Positions 1 through 8,124 of a DNA stretch of 64,000 nucleotides are shown here, in pieces. The notes under the pieces were generated by a model that ran no database searches, had not been told where the DNA came from, and saw nothing but the letters and a program-made list of their open reading frames with translations. The DNA comes from Bin87 sp965207585 (GTDB lineage Bacteria; Chloroflexota; Dehalococcoidia; Lucifugimonadales; UBA3495). Position numbers and translations under genes: made by a program. The stretch covers positions 3,658,001-3,722,000 of the forward strand of contig CBDBMT010000003.1 of the NCBI GenBank assembly GCA_965207585.1, read 5' to 3'. Each line of letters starts with the position of its first letter. Position 1 is the stretch's first letter.

Positions 1-1
1 G

Positions 2-1477
2 GTGGCTACGGCGGCCACGTTGAACGTGGTTGAACCGATGTCGACGGGAGTCGGCGGCGACGTGTTCGCGCTGATGTGGAAAGCGGCGGACCGGAAGGTG
101 ACAGCGTTGAACGGCAGCGGCCGGGCTCCCAGGGCTGCGTCGATTGACGACCTGCACGCCAAGGGCCACAGTCGGATGCCGGCGTTCGGGCCGTTGTCGA
201 TCTCGGTGCCCGGTACGGTTCACGGCTGGGAGGTACTGCTTGAGAACGAGGGGACGCTGAGCCTGGCGGACGCGCTGGCGCCGGCCATCGATTACGCGGA
301 GAACGGGTTTCCGGTCAGCGACATCATCGGGTTCCAATGGCGCCAACAGGAGGACAAACTGGCCGCGCTGCCCTCGGGCCAGGAGATGCTGGTGAACGGG
401 CGCGCGCCCCGTGAAGGAGAGGTGATGCGACTGCCCACACTGGCGCGCACGCTGCGCACCGTAGCCGAGGGCGGCAGCGAGGCCTTTTACACCGGGCACA
501 TAGCGTCCGCCATGGCGCAATTCGTCCAGGAGCAGGGCGGCTGGCTGGCCGAAGAAGACATGGAATTGCACCACTCGGATTGGGACGAACCCATCAAGAC
601 GGACTACCGTGGGGTGACCTGCTGGGAATGCCCGCCCAACGGCCAGGGCATCATCGCGCTGGAGGCGCTGAACATCGTCGAGGGGTTCGACATCGCCGGC
701 ATGGGGCCACAGAGCGCGGAGCGTTACCACCACCTGATCGAGGCGACCCGGCTGGGTTTCGCCGACGCGTTCGAATACCTGGCCGATCCACGCTGCGCTG
801 ACGTACCCACTAAAATGTGGACGTCCAAGGAGTACGCGAAGGGCCGGCGCGGCCTGATCAATCCGGACCGGGCGATGGACACTGCGCCCTACGGAAAGAT
901 GGTTCCGGGAAGTGATACGGTGTACATCAGCGTGGTCGACGGAGCGGGAAATGCCTGCTCGCTGATCAACAGTGTCTTCGCCAATTTCGGCTCGGGCCTG
1001 GTCGTTCCCGGGACGGGGATCGTGATGCACAACCGCGCGTCGTTGTTCAACGTCCGGCCCGGCCATGCCAACTCGCTGGAGGGCGGGAAACGGCCGTTCC
1101 ACACCATCATTCCAGCCATGGCGACACGAAATGACGAGTTCTGGCTGAGCTATGGCGTCATGGGTGGGTTCATGCAACCGCAGGGCCACCTGCAAGTGAT
1201 CTCCAACATGGTGGATTTCGGCATGGACGCCCAGGGAGCGCTGGACGCCCTGCGGTTCCAGGTGGCCGGCGATTCCGTTTGGCTGGAAGGCGACGTCGAC
1301 GACGCAGTGGTGATGGGGCTCCACGAGCGGGGCCACCGGGTCAACGTGATGCACGGCCCTCAGCGCGGCGGAGCCGGCGGCATGGGCGGAGGGCAGGCAA
1401 TCAGCCGGGATCCGGAGTCCGGCGTGCTCAGCGGCGGCAGCGAACCGCGAAAGGACGGAGCGGCTGTCGGCTGGTAA
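2..1477 (+). CDS. ggt: Gamma-glutamyltransferase (partial, 5' end outside window)
   Basis: This is the C-terminal 491 residues of a gamma-glutamyltranspeptidase, an Ntn hydrolase that transfers or hydrolyses the gamma-glutamyl group of glutathione and related compounds. The first residues (ATLNVVEPMSTGVGGD) match the family's large-subunit core, so the true start lies upstream of the window. The autoprocessing site is seen as SDTVYISVVDG. The Thr encoded at 917-919 should become the N-terminal nucleophile of the small subunit, and the following SLINSVFANFGSGL block matches the family. The gene ends with TAA directly abutting the stop of the convergent gene that follows. Localisation cannot be judged because the N-terminus is missing. 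The family call is firm; the in vivo substrate is not known. Confidence 0.93.
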   Translation: MATAATLNVVEPMSTGVGGDVFALMWKAADRKVTALNGSGRAPRAASIDDLHAKGHSRMPAFGPLSISVPGTVHGWEVLLENEGTLSLADALAPAIDYAENGFPVSDIIGFQWRQQEDKLAALPSGQEMLVNGRAPREGEVMRLPTLARTLRTVAEGGSEAFYTGHIASAMAQFVQEQGGWLAEEDMELHHSDWDEPIKTDYRGVTCWECPPNGQGIIALEALNIVEGFDIAGMGPQSAERYHHLIEATRLGFADAFEYLADPRCADVPTKMWTSKEYAKGRRGLINPDRAMDTAPYGKMVPGSDTVYISVVDGAGNACSLINSVFANFGSGLVVPGTGIVMHNRASLFNVRPGHANSLEGGKRPFHTIIPAMATRNDEFWLSYGVMGGFMQPQGHLQVISNMVDFGMDAQGALDALRFQVAGDSVWLEGDVDDAVVMGLHERGHRVNVMHGPQRGGAGGMGGGQAISRDPESGVLSGGSEPRKDGAAVGW

Positions 1478-1861
1478 CTACTTGGCCAACCAGCGACGGA
1501 ACCGCTGCCAGGCCCCCTGGGGCTCGGGGTCAATGGGGCGGCCCCGCCAGTATTGTTGACTTTGGTTGCCCATGCGACGGAAGAACATCCAGGCTACGGC
1601 GGCAGCCATGAGCACCAGGCCAGCCAGGGAAAGCCACATCAACCTGGCCACGAACAGGCCAACGAGGGCCAGGACCCCGCCGGCGATGGCCAGCTTGGTG
1701 GGGGAGATGAAAGCCTTTGAGCGGCGTGGCCGCGGCGCGAACGGAGATGGCTGGTCGTCCAGTGGCGGTGGAGCGTCGGCCGGCGCGGGTGTGGGTTCCG
1801 GTGCGTCGGTTTCCAGCTCGTTCAGCAGTTGCTCGATTTCCTGTTCGTAGCGATCTTTCAT
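1478..1861 (-). CDS. Small membrane protein, unknown function
   Basis: I do not recognise a family for this 127-residue protein. The chosen ATG at 1861 starts MKDRYEQEIEQLLNELE, a short charged helix. A Pro/Ala/Asp-rich linker follows (about residues 20-45), then two adjacent hydrophobic segments (about 57-75 and 77-95, LAIAGGVLALVGLFVARL and LSLAGLVLMAAAVAWMF). A basic C-terminal tail with Trp and Arg ends in FRRWLAK. The predicted topology is a hairpin with both ends in the cytoplasm. The reading frame stays open further upstream, but that part is Arg-rich and looks non-coding. The stop codon touches that of the convergent ggt gene. Function is unknown; the protein-coding call rests on composition and topology. 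Confidence 0.7.
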   Translation of the reverse strand: MKDRYEQEIEQLLNELETDAPEPTPAPADAPPPLDDQPSPFAPRPRRSKAFISPTKLAIAGGVLALVGLFVARLMWLSLAGLVLMAAAVAWMFFRRMGNQSQQYWRGRPIDPEPQGAWQRFRRWLAK

Positions 1862-2079
1862 CTTCGCACCTACCCCTGCCTGCAGCGGAACCGGACGTAT
1901 GGTTCGGATTATAGCGTCTAGCGGGCGTGGGCGTAAGCGAGCGATCGACGCAGGAATCCGTTGGCGCCAAGCGATACCGACAGCACGCCTATCGTGCCTG
2001 GTCCAGAGCAATCGCAAGGATATGCTAGGATATCGGCGGCAACGGCAGGGCGTAACTGCCGGATAAGGAGACAAACATC

Positions 2080-2805
2080 ATGGCGAATACCCCGTTGGGG
2101 CTGGACATCAGGGCCTGCATTTTTGACGTTTTCGGCACCGTGGTCGACTGGCGGTCGAGCATCACCGAGCAGTGCGCGAACATGGGGCGGATCAAGGGGA
2201 TCGAACGGGACTGGGGCGCCTTCGCGGACGCGTGGCGCAGCAAGTACGGCCCTTACATGAACAAGGTGCGAACCGGCGAACTGCCGTGGACCAACCTCGA
2301 CGCGTTGCACCGGATGTCCCTGGACGAGGTGCTGGACGAGTTTGAGATCAGCGGGCTGGACGATGACGAGAAGATGGAGGTGACCTATTTCTGGCACAAC
2401 CTCCGGCCCTGGTCCGACAGCGTGCCTGGGTTGTATCGGCTCAAGAACCGGTTCGTGATCGCCCCCATGTCCAACGGCAACATCGCGCTGATGACCAACA
2501 TGGCCAAGAACGGCGGCATGCCCTGGGACTGCATCCTGGGCGCCGAGGTCGCGCAGCACTACAAGCCGGACCCGGAGAGCTACGGAACGGCAGTCAAGCT
2601 GCTGGGCCTGAAACCGGAGCAGGTGATGATGGTGGCGGCGCACCAGGGCGATCTGCTGGCATCGGCCAAGGTGGGCCTGCGCACCGGGTTCGTGCCGCGC
2701 CCGCGGGAGCACGGGCCGGATCGCACGCCGGACCCGACTCCGGACCCGTCGTTCAACGTGGTGGCGGACAGTTTCGTGGACCTGGCGGCCAAGCTGGGCG
2801 CGTAA
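2080..2805 (+). CDS. Haloacid dehalogenase, type II (HAD superfamily)
   Basis: A 241-residue HAD-superfamily hydrolase of the (S)-2-haloacid dehalogenase (type II) kind. It would hydrolyse the carbon-halogen bond of a short 2-haloacid through an aspartyl-ester intermediate. Visible motifs: motif I CIFDVFGTVVDW with nucleophile Asp16; motif II MSNG; motif III Lys in HYKPDPESYG; motif IV VAAHQGDLLASAKVGL, with Asp in HQGD. The start is fixed by AAGGAG at about 2065 ahead of ATG 2080. The C-terminal portion has a Pro/Asp-rich insert (TPDPTPDPS). It stands alone and faces the LLM gene convergently, with a palindromic repeat between them. The true substrate could be a phosphate ester, since HAD families cross over; the type II assignment is by motif likeness. 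Confidence 0.82.
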   Translation: MANTPLGLDIRACIFDVFGTVVDWRSSITEQCANMGRIKGIERDWGAFADAWRSKYGPYMNKVRTGELPWTNLDALHRMSLDEVLDEFEISGLDDDEKMEVTYFWHNLRPWSDSVPGLYRLKNRFVIAPMSNGNIALMTNMAKNGGMPWDCILGAEVAQHYKPDPESYGTAVKLLGLKPEQVMMVAAHQGDLLASAKVGLRTGFVPRPREHGPDRTPDPTPDPSFNVVADSFVDLAAKLGA

Positions 2806-2834
2806 AGCTCAAGCGGCCATAACCGCAATGATGC

Positions 2835-2858
2835 AGGGGCGAATGGCCATTCGCCCCT
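2835..2858. repeat. Palindromic intergenic repeat, GGGGCGAA family, copy 1
   Basis: A perfect 24-base palindrome with arms AGGGGCGAATGG and CCATTCGCCCCT, between convergent genes. Copies with other loops occur at 14610-14633 and 29480-29503. The right edge (CCCCTAA) supplies the TAG stop of the LLM gene on the minus strand. It may also act as a bidirectional terminator, although it has no T tract. Confidence 0.8.
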
Positions 2859-3891
2859 AATCAGTTAACGGTTCCAGGCCGCAAACCTCGGCGACCAGTT
2901 CGTAAGAGCGAACGCGGTCGGCGTAGTGGTAGCAGATGGTTACCACGCTCAGGTCCGGGGTCTGGTAGTCTTCGGCGACCTGCTCCAGTCCGGCCTTGAC
3001 CTGCTCGGGATCGCCGTCGACGCAATTGCGGCTGTACTGCTGAATGAACTGCCACTCGTTGGCGAGGTATTTGTAATTGGCAGCCAGGTCCGGGTGGGGG
3101 ATGCCCTTGGCCCGGTTGGTCACCGAGCGGAGGCGGCCCAGGTTCCGACTGGCCGCGATGCGCTGGGCTTCCTCCTCGGTGTCGGCGCACAGAACCTGTA
3201 CGCCCACGTTGACCAATGGTTCCGACAGGTATTCCGACGCCTCGAAGTTCTGTCGGTAGGATTCGACAATCTGCGGCCCGTCGGTGGCGCCCATGCCGAA
3301 GAAATGGGCGTAGGCGAAGGGCAGGCCCATCTTGGCGGCCATGAACGCAGATTCGTAGCGGGAACCGAGGAGCCACACCTGGGGGACGGTCTCCGATTCC
3401 TCCGGCGCCGCCAGGACCTCGTTGAAGGGATGATCATCGGGCTGGGTGTCGTGCATATAGTTGATGACGTCGCGGACCTGCTGGGGGAAGTGCCGAACGT
3501 CCTTGGGCATACTGGGGTAGGCCAGGGCGGCCGCGGTGATCTGGTCACTCCCCGGCGCGCGGCCGATGCCCAGGTCGATGCGGTCAGGGTACAGCGAGTC
3601 CAGAATGCGGAAGGTCTCGGCCACCTTGAGCGCGCTGTAGTGGGGTAGCATCACGCCTCCGGAGCCGACGCGGATGCTCCTGGTGTGGGCGGCGATCTGG
3701 CCGACCATCACTTCGGGAGCCGTGCCGGCGAAGTTGGGCAGGTTGTGATGCTCGGCCACCCAATAGCGCTGGTAACCCATTTGCTCCGTGGCCATGGCGA
3801 GTTGGATGGTCTCCCGGAGCGCGACGCCGGCGTTGCTGCCCTCGCGCATGGGCGACTGGTCGACCACGCTCAGTTGCAGTTTTTGGCTCAA
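2857..3891 (-). CDS. LLM-class flavin-dependent oxidoreductase (MsnO8-like)
   Basis: A 344-residue luciferase-like monooxygenase, a TIM-barrel enzyme using reduced FMN (or F420 in some relatives). The opening LSVVDQSPMREGSNAGVALRETIQLA and MGYQRYWVAEHHN are hallmarks of the MsnO8-type family. RVGSGGVMLPHYSALKVAE and the LYPDRIDLGIGRAPGSD block follow. The start is a TTG at 3891 preceded by AGGGGGACCAC, which gives a good ribosome site; no nearer ATG fits the family N-terminus. The stop codon TAG lies on the edge of a palindromic repeat. The gene is divergent from the pst operon. The substrate cannot be deduced. It is one of three LLM proteins in the window, the others being at 49-51 kb. Confidence 0.88.
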   Translation of the reverse strand: MSQKLQLSVVDQSPMREGSNAGVALRETIQLAMATEQMGYQRYWVAEHHNLPNFAGTAPEVMVGQIAAHTRSIRVGSGGVMLPHYSALKVAETFRILDSLYPDRIDLGIGRAPGSDQITAAALAYPSMPKDVRHFPQQVRDVINYMHDTQPDDHPFNEVLAAPEESETVPQVWLLGSRYESAFMAAKMGLPFAYAHFFGMGATDGPQIVESYRQNFEASEYLSEPLVNVGVQVLCADTEEEAQRIAASRNLGRLRSVTNRAKGIPHPDLAANYKYLANEWQFIQQYSRNCVDGDPEQVKAGLEQVAEDYQTPDLSVVTICYHYADRVRSYELVAEVCGLEPLTD

Positions 3892-3975
3892 GTGGTCCCC
3901 CTGGCTGTCAGTGCGTCGGGCAGCGGCAACGCGCGCTATCCGAAGCGGGTATGTTCTGTATCACTGAAATTTGGG

Positions 3976-4074
3976 TTGTCGGCAAGGGCCGGCCGGCATA
4001 TTATAATAGTGTTCAACCGGGAAAGTAGCGGGCAAATACTCCAGACGAGCATCCCGATCAGGTTCCCGCTCGTC
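3976..4074 (+). promoter_or_regulatory. Candidate promoter and leader hairpin of the pst operon
   Basis: A TATAAT box at 4002-4007 lies about 90 bases ahead of pstC. A possible -35 (TTGTCG, 3976-3981) is too far away (20 bases) to be convincing, so the promoter may need an activator. The leader has a 7-bp inverted repeat, GACGAGC (4044-4050) with GCTCGTC (4068-4074). No clear PhoB box was recognised. Confidence 0.4.
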
Positions 4075-4094
4075 ATCCAGACAGGTGAACCGCT

Positions 4095-5426
4095 TTGCTT
4101 TTCGACAAGATAATCGGACCCAAACCGGCGGTCGAAAATATCCCGCCGTCAGGGCTACCGCTCACGGGCAGCGGCAATAAGTACCTACTTGAACGTATCG
4201 TCAAGTGGGTGCTTTTTATTTTGGCTTCCGTCTCAGTGCTGACCACCGTCGGCATCGTGTCGGTGCTGCTGTTCGAGGGGGTCCAATTCTTCACATCGGA
4301 CTTCTACGAGAACAATCCGACCGAGCGGGTGGCGACAAGCGCAATCGAGGTATCGACCGGTGAGGCTCCCATCACCCTGGCCCCCGGAGTAGTCCCGAAG
4401 GTGGAGGTGCGCGCCACCACCGACGCGCTGATCTACGTGAACTGGGAACGGCCTGCGGTGGGGCAGGAGCCCACCGGGTATGAGGTGTCGGTGCTGCCCA
4501 GTCTGAACGCCGACCTCTCCGATTGCGAGAGCCTGGCGGCGGACCGGACGTCCTGCGTAATCGCAAACGCCGCGCCGGGCCGGTCGCATAAGGTCACGGT
4601 GACTGCCCTTGCCGGGCCCGGCAAGGGCGTCGGCCTGCAGACCGCCTCCTTCAGCGTGCCCGAAAAAGTGAAGTGGCACCGTTTCCTGACGGACACCAAG
4701 TGGCGAACGCTGCTGGTTCCGAGGTCCTACGGCATCTGGCCGCTGTTGGTGGGCACCACGATGATCGCTGTGCTGGCCATGGTGGTAGCAGTGCCGCTGG
4801 GCCTGCTGAGCGCGATCTTCCTGAGCGAGTACGCTCACCCGCGTCTCCGGGCGATCACCAAGCCGATCCTTGAGGTGCTGGCTGGCATCCCGACGGTGGT
4901 GTACGGGTTTTTCGCCCTCTTCTTTATCACGCCAATCCTGCGCTCGTTCAGCGACGACGTGGGCATCTTCAACGCGCTGTCAGCCGCCATCGTGATGGGC
5001 GTCATGATCATACCCATGGTGTCCAGCCTGAGCGAGGACGCGATGCGGGCAGTCCCCAACGCGCTGCGGGAGGGCGCCTACGCCCTGGGTGCAACCAAGG
5101 TTGAGGTAGCCACGAAGGTGGTGTTGCCCGCCGCCCTGTCGGGTATCGTTGCCGCAATCATCCTGGCGATGTCCCGGGCGATTGGCGAGACGATGATCGT
5201 GTTCATAGCGGCCGGTCAAAATGACAGCCTGACGTTCAACCCCCTGGACCCGGTCAACACGATGACCGGTTTCATGGCGACGACCAACTTCAGCGACAAC
5301 GCCATCCCGGGAACGGCCCAATTCCAGGCGCTCTTCGCGGTAGGCATCACGCTGTTCATCATCACGCTGCTAATGAACCTGTTGAGCCAGTTCGTCGTGG
5401 CCAAGTTTCGTGAGGTGTACGAATAA
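4095..5426 (+). CDS. pstC: Phosphate ABC transporter permease PstC with FN3-like insertion
   Basis: A 443-residue membrane subunit of the high-affinity phosphate importer PstSCAB; this is clearly longer than the usual 300-330 residues. TM1 spans about residues 37-60. The canonical core resumes at FLTDTKWRTLLVPRSYGIWPLLVGT (about 197-221) and runs to the end, with the EAA-type loop REGAYALGATKVEVATKVVLPAALSGI. Between them, residues about 72-192 form an insertion. Its middle (about 98-187) looks like a fibronectin type III fold: VEVRATTDALIYVNWERP, then GYEVSVLP, then PGRSHKVTVTAL. This loop should lie outside the membrane. The start is TTG at 4095 with AGGTGA seven bases before it. pstA overlaps the stop by one base. 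No pstS precedes it. Confidence 0.9.
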   Translation: MLFDKIIGPKPAVENIPPSGLPLTGSGNKYLLERIVKWVLFILASVSVLTTVGIVSVLLFEGVQFFTSDFYENNPTERVATSAIEVSTGEAPITLAPGVVPKVEVRATTDALIYVNWERPAVGQEPTGYEVSVLPSLNADLSDCESLAADRTSCVIANAAPGRSHKVTVTALAGPGKGVGLQTASFSVPEKVKWHRFLTDTKWRTLLVPRSYGIWPLLVGTTMIAVLAMVVAVPLGLLSAIFLSEYAHPRLRAITKPILEVLAGIPTVVYGFFALFFITPILRSFSDDVGIFNALSAAIVMGVMIIPMVSSLSEDAMRAVPNALREGAYALGATKVEVATKVVLPAALSGIVAAIILAMSRAIGETMIVFIAAGQNDSLTFNPLDPVNTMTGFMATTNFSDNAIPGTAQFQALFAVGITLFIITLLMNLLSQFVVAKFREVYE

Positions 5427-6346
5427 TGGCAGCCGGGATCGAGCACGGTTACAGCCAGCGGTTGTCGAAACGCAAGCGGAACGCTTCCATCTTCCACGCC
5501 GTGTGCGTCGCGGCGGTCCTGGTCGCCCTGTTGATGCTGCTGGCGCTGCTGTACAGCGTGCTGTCGGAGGCTGTAACCTGGTTGAACCTGGACGGCACTT
5601 CGATCAAGACGCTGCTGACGGACATCCCGTCCAGCAAAGCAGTGAATTCCGGTTTGTTCCCGGCCATCGTGGGCACCATCTGGGTGATGGGGATCTGCGT
5701 CTTCGTGTCCTTCACGGTGGGCGTGTCGGCTGCCATATACCTGGAGGAGTACGCGGGCGGCAACCGCATCGCCCAGCTTATCCAGACGAACATACAGAAC
5801 CTCGCTGCAGTACCGTCCATCGTCTACGGGATTCTGGGGCTGTCCATTTTTGTCGCCTTCTTCGTGATGGTTGCTCCGGGGACCGACGGCAAGAACGTGT
5901 CCGCCGCCGGCCTGACCCTCGCCCTGCTGATCATGCCGGTGGTAATCGTGTCCTCGCAGGAAGCGATCCGGGCCGTTCCATCCTCGATACGCGAGGGCGG
6001 CTTTGCGCTGGGCGGCACCAAGTGGCAGGTGATATGGAGGCTGGTGTTGCCGCAAGCAATGCCTGGCATCCTCACCGGGATCATCCTGGCGGTTAGCCGG
6101 GCCATGGGAGAGGCGGCGCCGCTGGTCATCATGGGCGCGCTGTCCTTCGTGCCATTCGCTCCGGCCAGCCCGCTGGACCGATTCACAGTGCTGCCGATCC
6201 AAATCTACGTGTGGATTTCCAAGCCGCAGGAAGAGTTCCACCACCTGGCGGCCGCGGGGATCGTCGTGCTGCTGATCATGCTGCTGGGCATGAACGCATT
6301 CGCCATCTTCCTGCGCAACCGGCTGCAGAAGAACCAAGGGGGGTAA
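5426..6346 (+). CDS. pstA: Phosphate ABC transporter permease PstA
   Basis: The second permease of the phosphate importer, 306 residues and of normal length. TM1 (about 26-48) is followed by the core GLFPAIVGTIWVMGICVFVSFTVGVSAAIYLEEYA, which matches PstA, and the EAA-type cytoplasmic loop IREGGFALGGTKWQVIWRLVLPQAMPGILTG. The C-terminus ends in a TM helix and FLRNRLQKNQGG. The ATG overlaps the pstC stop (TAATG), so translation is probably coupled. Unlike PstC, it carries no insertion. It should pair with PstC to form the membrane pore driven by PstB. Confidence 0.95.
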   Translation: MAAGIEHGYSQRLSKRKRNASIFHAVCVAAVLVALLMLLALLYSVLSEAVTWLNLDGTSIKTLLTDIPSSKAVNSGLFPAIVGTIWVMGICVFVSFTVGVSAAIYLEEYAGGNRIAQLIQTNIQNLAAVPSIVYGILGLSIFVAFFVMVAPGTDGKNVSAAGLTLALLIMPVVIVSSQEAIRAVPSSIREGGFALGGTKWQVIWRLVLPQAMPGILTGIILAVSRAMGEAAPLVIMGALSFVPFAPASPLDRFTVLPIQIYVWISKPQEEFHHLAAAGIVVLLIMLLGMNAFAIFLRNRLQKNQGG

Positions 6347-6352
6347 ACCAGA

Positions 6353-7138
6353 ATGGCCGCAACCTCGGTGGAAACCCGTGCCGCCGTCCGCGCCATCGAC
6401 GTGGGGGTCTATTACGGCTCCAACAAGGTGATTGAGGGCGTGACCATGGACATGCCGGAGAACGAGATCACGGCCATCATCGGGCCGAGCGGCGCGGGCA
6501 AGAGCACGCTGCTGCGCTGCATCAACCGGATGAACGACCTGATCGAAATCTTCCGCATGGAAGGGCAGATGTGGTTTGGCGACTTCAATCTGTACGCTCC
6601 GGAATCGGACCCGACGCAGATCCGATACCGGATCGGGATGGTTTTCCAGCGGCCCAACCCCTTCCCCAAATCGATTTACGACAACATCGCCTTCGGGCCT
6701 CGGATCAACGGGTTCAAGGGCAGCATGGACGACCTGGTGGAGCAGTCGCTGCAGGGCGCCGCGCTGTGGGACGAGGTGAAAGACCGTTTGAAGGAATCGG
6801 CGCTGGCGCTATCCGGCGGGCAACAGCAGCGACTGTGCATCGCCCGGGCGCTGGCGGTGGAGCCCAGCGTGATCCTGATGGATGAGCCCTGTTCGTCCCT
6901 GGACCCGATCGCCACGCTGGCCATCGAAGAACTGATGCAAGAACTCAAGAAAACCTACAGCATCGTCATCGTGACGCACAACATGCAGCAGGCCGGCCGG
7001 GTATCGGACAAGACCGCCTTCCTGATGCCCGACGAAAACCGGGTGGCTCATCTCATCGAGTTTGGCGACACCCGCACCCTGTTCACCAACCCCACCGACG
7101 AGCGCACGGAAGCATATATCACCGGCCGCTTTGGTTAG
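6353..7138 (+). CDS. pstB: Phosphate ABC transporter ATP-binding protein PstB
   Basis: The 261-residue ATPase of the phosphate importer. Walker A is GPSGAGKSTLLRC, followed by the typical PstB block INRMNDLIE. The Q-loop region reads GMVFQRPNPFPKSIYDNIAFGPRINGFKG, the signature LSGGQQQRLCIARALAVEP, and Walker B VILMDEPCSSLDPIATL. The switch His lies in VIVTHNMQQAGRVSDKTAF. Family length and motifs are complete, so the ATPase should be active. The ATG at 6353 is six bases after the pstA stop, and the GGGGGG at the end of pstA can serve as the ribosome site. phoU follows. Confidence 0.97.
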   Translation: MAATSVETRAAVRAIDVGVYYGSNKVIEGVTMDMPENEITAIIGPSGAGKSTLLRCINRMNDLIEIFRMEGQMWFGDFNLYAPESDPTQIRYRIGMVFQRPNPFPKSIYDNIAFGPRINGFKGSMDDLVEQSLQGAALWDEVKDRLKESALALSGGQQQRLCIARALAVEPSVILMDEPCSSLDPIATLAIEELMQELKKTYSIVIVTHNMQQAGRVSDKTAFLMPDENRVAHLIEFGDTRTLFTNPTDERTEAYITGRFG

Positions 7139-7188
7139 CCGCCCGCGTGGCTCCAGGCGGTTTGAGGTTCACGAAAAGGGGGCGTCGA

Positions 7189-7869
7189 ATGCTGAGATCA
7201 GATTACGAACGCGATCTGTCGAGCTTGGAAGCCGATCTGGCGGAAATGGCAACGCACGTCGAACAGGCGACCCGACGCGCGCTCAACGCGCTTGAAAACC
7301 AGGACCTGGAGCTGGCCCAGCAGATTATCGACGAAGACGACGTGATCGACCGGCTGCAAGATACGCTGGAGAACAAGTGCGTGGGGATGCTGGCCACCCA
7401 GCAGCCCACGGCCCGTGACCTGCGGCAGGTTTTGTCGGCGGTGCACATCGGCGTGGAACTGGAGCGCATGGGGGACTATGCCGAAGGCATCGCCAAGATC
7501 TGCCTGCGCATCGGGGACCAGCCCCTGCTCAAGCCCTTGATCGACATCCCACGAATGGCCGAACTGGCGTTAACCATGCTTCGCGAGAGCCTGCAGGCGT
7601 ATTCGAACCGGGACGAATGGCAGGCCCGCAAGGTTTGCAAGGACGACGACGCCGTCGACGATTTGTACAACCAGATTTACCGGGAACTGCTCACCTACAT
7701 GCTGCAGGATCCCCGCAATATCGAGCGAGCGACGTACCTCCTGTGGGTTGCTCATGACCTGGAGCGGATCGCCGACCGGGCCACCAACATCGCCGAACGG
7801 GTTATGTGGCTGGTTTCGGGGCATACCGTGGGAACCGGGAGCGTAAAATCCGACCGGTCCCTGCGCTGA
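7189..7869 (+). CDS. phoU: Phosphate-signalling regulator PhoU
   Basis: A 226-residue PhoU protein, a dimeric three-helix-bundle repeat protein that restrains the Pst transporter and the PhoR/PhoB pathway when phosphate is plentiful. The N-terminus MLRSDYERDLSSLEADLAEMATHVEQATRRAL and the two metal-site repeats are evident: HIGVELERMGDYAEGIAKI near residue 80, and WVAHDLERIADRATNIAERV near 180. The ATG at 7189 is chosen because AAGGGGG sits eight bases upstream; an upstream in-frame ATG at 7147 has no ribosome site and would add an unrelated tail. It closes the pstCAB-phoU operon. Confidence 0.95.
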   Translation: MLRSDYERDLSSLEADLAEMATHVEQATRRALNALENQDLELAQQIIDEDDVIDRLQDTLENKCVGMLATQQPTARDLRQVLSAVHIGVELERMGDYAEGIAKICLRIGDQPLLKPLIDIPRMAELALTMLRESLQAYSNRDEWQARKVCKDDDAVDDLYNQIYRELLTYMLQDPRNIERATYLLWVAHDLERIADRATNIAERVMWLVSGHTVGTGSVKSDRSLR

Positions 7870-7923
7870 TCATCACCAATTCATGCTGACAAATTTTTCC
7901 CAAATTTCGGCCCAAATCCGTCG

Positions 7924-7952
7924 TTGACAATTCCCGACCTCAGCAGTATAGT
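7924..7952 (+). promoter_or_regulatory. Sigma-70 type promoter of the sulfite reductase operon
   Basis: A perfect -35 TTGACA (7924-7929) is separated by 17 bases from -10 TATAGT (7947-7952). The expected start point is A7959-A7961. That puts the first transcribed bases at or within two bases of the ATG of the Cys-rich leader ORF at 7961, so the leader would be leaderless or nearly so. Confidence 0.85.
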
Positions 7953-7960
7953 TTTCGCAA

Positions 7961-8029
7961 ATGCATAGTACTTGCAAAAGGATTTGCATCTGCACATGTA
8001 CCTGTCCCCCGACAGCGGGGGCAGGATAG
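7961..8029 (+). CDS. Cysteine-rich leader peptide (attenuator uORF)
   Basis: A 22-codon ORF from ATG 7961 to TAG 8027-8029. It begins MHST and continues CKRICICTCTC, so five of eleven consecutive codons are Cys (residues 5, 9, 11, 13, 15), followed by PPTAGAG. The ATG lies at the predicted transcription start, so it is probably translated as a leaderless mRNA. The last Cys codon (8003-8005) falls inside the 5' arm of an RNA hairpin, as expected for ribosome stalling when charged tRNA-Cys is scarce. Leaderless poly-cysteine ORFs acting as cysteine-responsive attenuators are known from mycobacteria. Here the ORF sits before a siroheme reductase of sulfur assimilation. It is too short for normal gene calling. 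Translation and regulation are inferred, not shown. Confidence 0.8.
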   Translation: MHSTCKRICICTCTCPPTAGAG

Positions 8030-8064
8030 ACCTGACTGAAAACTTCGGGTTCGCACCTGCGCCC
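8001..8064 (+). promoter_or_regulatory. Competing pause / antiterminator RNA structures
   Basis: Hairpin A pairs CCTG-T-CCCCC (8001-8010) with GGGGGCAGG (8017-8025). The same GGGGGCAGG can instead pair with CCTGCGCCC (8056-8064), matching 8 of 9. The latter segment overlaps the 5' arm of the terminator at 8062-8068. The two folds exclude each other, which is the geometry of a ribosome-controlled attenuator. Confidence 0.75.
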
Positions 8065-8096
8065 ACCGGATTTGCCGCACGGCAACGGTGGGTTTT
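8062..8096 (+). terminator. Conditional intrinsic terminator in the sir leader
   Basis: The outer stem is CCCACCG (8062-8068) with CGGTGGG (8086-8092). The inner stem is TTGCC (8072-8076) with GGCAA (8081-8085). TTTT and CTATT follow. The hairpin lies between the promoter and the ribosome site of the reductase gene, so it only makes sense if it is conditional. Confidence 0.82.
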
Positions 8097-8124
8097 CTAT
8101 TGCCAGAAATCGGAGGAGGACACC

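Noticed and set aside
1961..1970. Palindrome TTGGCGCCAA as operator
   Set aside because: Single short GC-rich palindrome with no partner site; likely chance.
7972..8124. N-terminal extension of the sulfite reductase
   Set aside because: It overlaps the Cys-rich leader ORF and terminator in a different frame, and the family start fits TTG 8125 with a strong ribosome site.
7959..8124. Riboswitch of known class in the sir leader
   Set aside because: I compared SAM, TPP, cobalamin and Moco consensus features from memory and found no convincing match; the Cys-codon ORF explains the structure better.
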